A program made the translations under genes and the position numbers. The notes under the pieces were generated by a model. That model did not search any database and was not told where the DNA came from. It saw only the letters and a list, made by a program, of their open reading frames with translations. From Lycorma delicatula (Eukaryota > Arthropoda > Insecta > Hemiptera > Fulgoridae), in the NCBI RefSeq assembly GCF_047948215.1, contig NC_134465.1:53639841-53703840 (forward strand): 64,000 nucleotides of DNA, in the 5' to 3' direction. Shown here one piece after another: positions 59,715 through 64,000 of the stretch (its first letter is position 1; every line of letters begins with the position of its first letter).

Positions 59715-62700
59715 TGTATCTTTGCCTTTTTCTTTCTCTCCATTTCAGTTGCTTGTGGTTGGTTTCTTGTTGTAAGTTTTCAATTTTTACTTTGATTCAT
59801 AGTGTCAATATATGTATATAGTAATAAGTCGTGATATAAATTATCCTTTATCATCATCATTATAAAGCAGAATTGTATGAAACTTATTCATATGATTAAA
59901 AAATCATTGTTATAATTGTTTAAATGCTTTGGTCATTTACCCCACCATTATATATTAATTTATTTTTTTATGACTTGTTTTATTGTTTATTTTTATGTAA
60001 TAAAAATAATAAGATTTATAAGATAAAATAATAATCAATATAATAAGATAATTAGTAAAAAAGAATCTATATATTAAACTGGTGCTATTTATTAAATTAA
60101 ATACAAACCAGTTATTTTTTTTTTTAGTAGGCCGTGACATTAAATTCAGTGTGTGATCTATATATTTTTTTGTGCCGACCAACTTATAAGAATTACTAAA
60201 ATAAATTTACAGAATTGTAATTTAGGCCTATAATTTAAATTAATAAATAAGTAAACCATGAGACCACGGTCCATATAATTGTAATTTGCGTTAAAATGGA
60301 GTGGGTCCTTAAGTTCAAAGTATTCAAAATATTTTGGAGTATTCGAAAGTAATAAAGGTAAATATACTCTGTTGTTAGAGATTACAGTAATTGACATCTA
60401 ATTTCTGTGTTATTGTCTTTTCGGTCCTCCAACACTAATTCTGGTTACTCCCGAGATTTTAGGTTGTATTAGCAAGTTTCATTTTGTAAATTTATTAAAA
60501 GCTTTAAATTTAACATTCAGTAATAGGGAGACATATTTTCATTTACAGCCTATATTGTTTGTCAGGATTTTTATGCTAGTTTAAAATCTGGCGTAAAAAT
60601 AGAACTGTCTTATCAAATTAAAAATTATAATTAAAAAAAAAAAAATCCTTTAAATAAGACTAGATAATGCATTTAACACATAAATACAGAGCAAAGTTCA
60701 TGTAAAATTATTGTACTAGTATGAAAACAGTAGTAGAGTATTTAAATTTTAGAAATTTATTTTCTTTTAATACAGATTTTACTTAAATTAACTAAGGTAA
60801 AATAAAGAACAATATCACAATTCTTTTTTTAATTGATGTAATTGTTTTGAGAAAGAATATTTTTTACATACGTCGAGGTTTATGGCTTTTAGCCCAAATT
60901 ATAATTAACTATTTATTTTTTTGTTAGAAGGGATTTGTCAGTCTAAATTACAGTTCTACAATAGAGCTTTTACTGTAAGATTTCTTTGTTTTCCTTACTG
61001 TGCTTGTTCACACTATGTTTTTAATATAAAAATTATGAGATTTTCTGTTAAGACATTAATTCTAATACTGTATAAAAAATGAAACAAACCTATTTTACCA
61101 TGTAAGGTAATTCCTGTGCTTTGTATTGCTATAAAATCATTTTTATTCTTACTCTTTACAATTTTTTTTTAAATCTTGTATAATGTGATATAAGTAGGAT
61201 TACACCACCAATAAATAATTGGTTCCTACCTTGTTTATTTGTTTCAGCGATAATACTAGAATAATGCTGATATTTTTTTATTAAATAATAACTAGTACAA
61301 TACTATAGAATTTGTATCACCTTGGCAAATTTACGCTTATCAGAATTTTTAATATTATAAATTTAATATCTATACAAAATAAATTCATCTTCTAATCGTT
61401 AAAAGAAATTAAATATGCCAGATAGTAAATCTGTATAGTTGACATAGTAAAATAAAAATAAAAAATTGGTTAATGAAATAAACGAAAGCAAATAGTTGCT
61501 AAAGTTGCTGATTGCAATGTTGAATTTTATATGAAAAAATCTTAAAAATTCCTTTAAAAGACATGCTTATATTTTTACTGATAATGTTATTTGTTAGCAG
61601 AAATTTTCCAAAATGTATATTAATATGTAAAGTTTATAATGTAACAATTTACCTTACTGTAATAAGTACATTTGTTTTGATCTGATTTAACTTTATTTTG
61701 AATTCTAGTTTGTGTTCAGATTATTAGAAATTCTGTTGATCAAAATTCTTAATTAACATTGCTCTCTGTATATTATAAAACGGTTATAAAATATTTCACA
61801 ATTACAACTTCACTGCTTTTCCAGGTAACAGCAGTCGTTATAGGAATGATTTTTTATTTATATTTATCCTTTTATTACTTGGAGTTTTTTGTTTACTCAC
61901 AAAGACAGTAATTTGTTATTTATTATATTTACATTTTATTCACTTTAGTGAATGTTAAGAATTAGTACATTTTTTGTGTTTCTTATCTTTTGGGCACTTA
62001 AAATGATTGGGCTATTTAAAGATTTATTCATAGATTAACAAACAGTTATCAGTTTATAATTAAATTATTTTGATAATTAGTTCAGCAAAATTGGCATCCT
62101 AGCAGCAGAATATAATTATTTTTAAAACTAATTTCTGTTTTTAACAGACATTTTTCTTCAGTGTTTAATACTTGTATGGTGATCTCTGCTTCATTCCTTT
62201 ATATATAAATAAAATAAGCAATTGGATGATGTTATTTGCCATGTCTGATTGAAGCACTTCTCACTAATTTCTTTTACCTTGGTGTCAAATTTTTTAATAC
62301 TGATGACATCATAACATCTTCCCAACTTGCCTTTCAATTTCCTTCTCTTTGGGTACAAAACCTGTTTCATCTGGTAATGTCTCCTTCCACAGCTTTTCAT
62401 GCCGGGTCACCACAAATTATGTTCCGTGGATGAAATTAATTATAGATTTAAGCTGAGAATTGACAGCCACATCATAAGGTTTTAGGTAGGGTGTTTATTG
62501 GTTGTCATCTGTTTTTCTTTTTTCCACTACTTTCAGTCTTATGCTAGGAGATGCTATACCAGCTAAAGGGTGAATCCATTGAATTTGTGTTGGTTTTAGA
62601 CAACCAGTTATAATGAACTGTATCATTCAGAGTTACATAGACATGATTCACGATATTATTAATAATATATAAGTTAATTGATTCTTTTTTTAATCTCTAT

Positions 62701-63950
62701 TTATAGGCATAAAATAGTATCAGCGTATTTATTTTAAGAGTTCTTAAGAAAATATTAACCCTTAACATAAGACCTTTTTTCTTACATGAGATTGCCCTTT
62801 AATATTAAGATTATTGTAATCATGATGGCGGTATTCGATAATCTCCTATTTACTTCTCTCTTTTAAATATTCATAACCGTTCCTAAAATAGATTAAAACT
62901 CTGTTATTGGATTTTTTCTATTCATATTTCTTTATATGCCAAGAAAATTTTATTGTTTTCTCCTATGGATTAAAGTGGCTCAAATCATTTGCAAATTGTA
63001 ATTTCTGCTTATTTCCATTATATAGTCTATATACAAAATTTTTAGAATTCAGTTCTATTTTAATCGTATTTTAAAGGAAATAGAACTGTAAATTTGTGAT
63101 TTGTTCTCCCATACGCTACAATGTGTAAACCAAGTTTAATGTGTGTTAAATCTGCTCAAAGTAGTAAACCATGGTAGGTGTGTGTCAGTACATATATGAG
63201 GATACATTTTAGTTTTATTTACTGTTTGAGAAATATTTAAAAATATATATATATTTAATCTATTCCATTTACTATATTGTTTTGATTTTCTATTAATATC
63301 AAAAAAAAAACTAAAACAATTATAAAAAATTATCAAGATAAATGTATTCAATTGGTAAATATTACCAAATATTTTATTGATATATAAAATTTTCTTTTGT
63401 TACCACATGGTTCTGTGAACAGTGGATTCTTTATATAAAAAAGTACTAGTTAGCTTGAAGCAGTTGCTACTTTTAGATATCTACAATTAATTAACTTGTT
63501 TCAGACTAGATACAGGCTACACTGCTTGTAATAAAATATTTTTTGAGGATGCAGTATGAACTAGGTTTATGCTGTCATAATCAGTCATGTGGTAGATTTA
63601 TTTAGGTTTGTATTTAGTTCTTCGTTTATTATCACAATATGCACTTAGTTTCACAGTTTTGACATTAAAGTGCCATTAAAATCAACTGTTTGTAATATAA
63701 TAGTTTGTTTGTTTATAGTTTAATTATTTGTGAAAATTCATAAATAATGATAATGGATAAATTTGTGCTTAATGTAGATAAAGATATTGGCAGAATTCTA
63801 TAATCAATGTGATCTATAATATATGGATATTTTTTCCTTTTTGTAAAATTAAGTGTTATTTGTCTCAAAATATAATGGTGGTTTTTAGGTCTAAAATCAG
63901 ATATTTTGGTTTATCATTTTTATTTTTAAATATGTACAGCCAACAATTTA

Positions 63951-64000
63951 CGAGGGTTTTCTGAAAAGTTTTGCGCCTAACACAGAAAGACATATTTTTT
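63951..64000. mobile_element. Possible mariner terminus at the window edge
   Basis: After TA (63949-63950) the sequence CGAGGGTTTTCTGAAAAG resembles the left or right terminus of mariner elements (CGAGG...). The element would run off the end of the window, so the call rests on about 40 bp. Confidence 0.4.

Larger units (their letters stand above)
56143..63948. other. 3' UTR and apparent intergenic region, no second gene recognised
   Basis: Highly AT-rich DNA. Visible: the (AT)30 tract, ATT repeats near 59622-59649 and a (TA)n tract at 59677-59710. No open frame has convincing protein similarity. The segment 62191-62433 is somewhat richer in GC and its minus strand is open for 69 codons, but I do not recognise the product. 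Confidence 0.5.

Overview
This window is AT-rich DNA from an animal nuclear genome, almost certainly an insect. It has GT-AG introns, a gene spread over more than 51 kb, and a dense load of Tc1/mariner, hAT, RTE-type, Penelope-like and tRNA-derived SINE relics. The repeat mix suggests a large-genome insect, possibly hemipteran; that guess rests on repeat flavour only.

One host gene dominates: the alpha subunit of the AP-2 clathrin adaptor (alpha-adaptin, AP-2alpha), on the + strand from 4589 to the stop codon at 56140-56142. Fifteen coding exons join in phase without a break and give 788 complete codons plus one split codon. By comparison with human AP2A1 about 157 N-terminal residues are missing. 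Their exons must lie upstream of the window, because no matching coding segment was seen in 1-4588. The visible part covers most of the alpha-solenoid trunk, a short Pro/Ala/Thr/Asn-rich hinge and the whole C-terminal appendage. The predicted full length of about 946 residues fits the family. In the animal this protein joins beta2, mu2 and sigma2 adaptins to link cargo and PIP2-rich membrane to clathrin and accessory proteins in endocytosis.

Layout: 1-4588 holds the end of a transposon-associated gene relic, a mariner fragment and a TA-flanked Tc1/mariner-type element. 4589-17223 has exons 1-6 with an unclassified repeat block (about 6500-8950), a hairpin-bearing repeat and a decayed reverse transcriptase. 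The 11.4-kb intron 6 carries two TA-flanked transposons, a hAT relic with a second transposon relic nested in it, and a Penelope-like fragment. Intron 7 (28773-34508) carries two head-to-tail RTE-type pieces and a mariner relic. Introns 8-11 carry a hAT-like non-autonomous element with a perfect 8-bp target duplication, a 341-bp duplication flanking exon 10, SINEs, and two TA-flanked elements. Intron 12 carries transposase fragments, a second Penelope-like element between inverted repeats of about 310 bp, and a pair of perfect hairpins. 56143-64000 is 3' UTR and apparent intergenic DNA with (AT)n tracts and, at the very end, the start of what looks like a mariner.

Apart from AP-2alpha no intact host gene was recognised, and no CRISPR, rRNA or functional tRNA gene. 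The most interesting non-genic signals are the two Penelope-like elements, both framed by inverted repeats and both carrying a degenerate hammerhead-like core on the sense strand beyond the GIY-YIG end, and the direct duplication that brackets exon 10.
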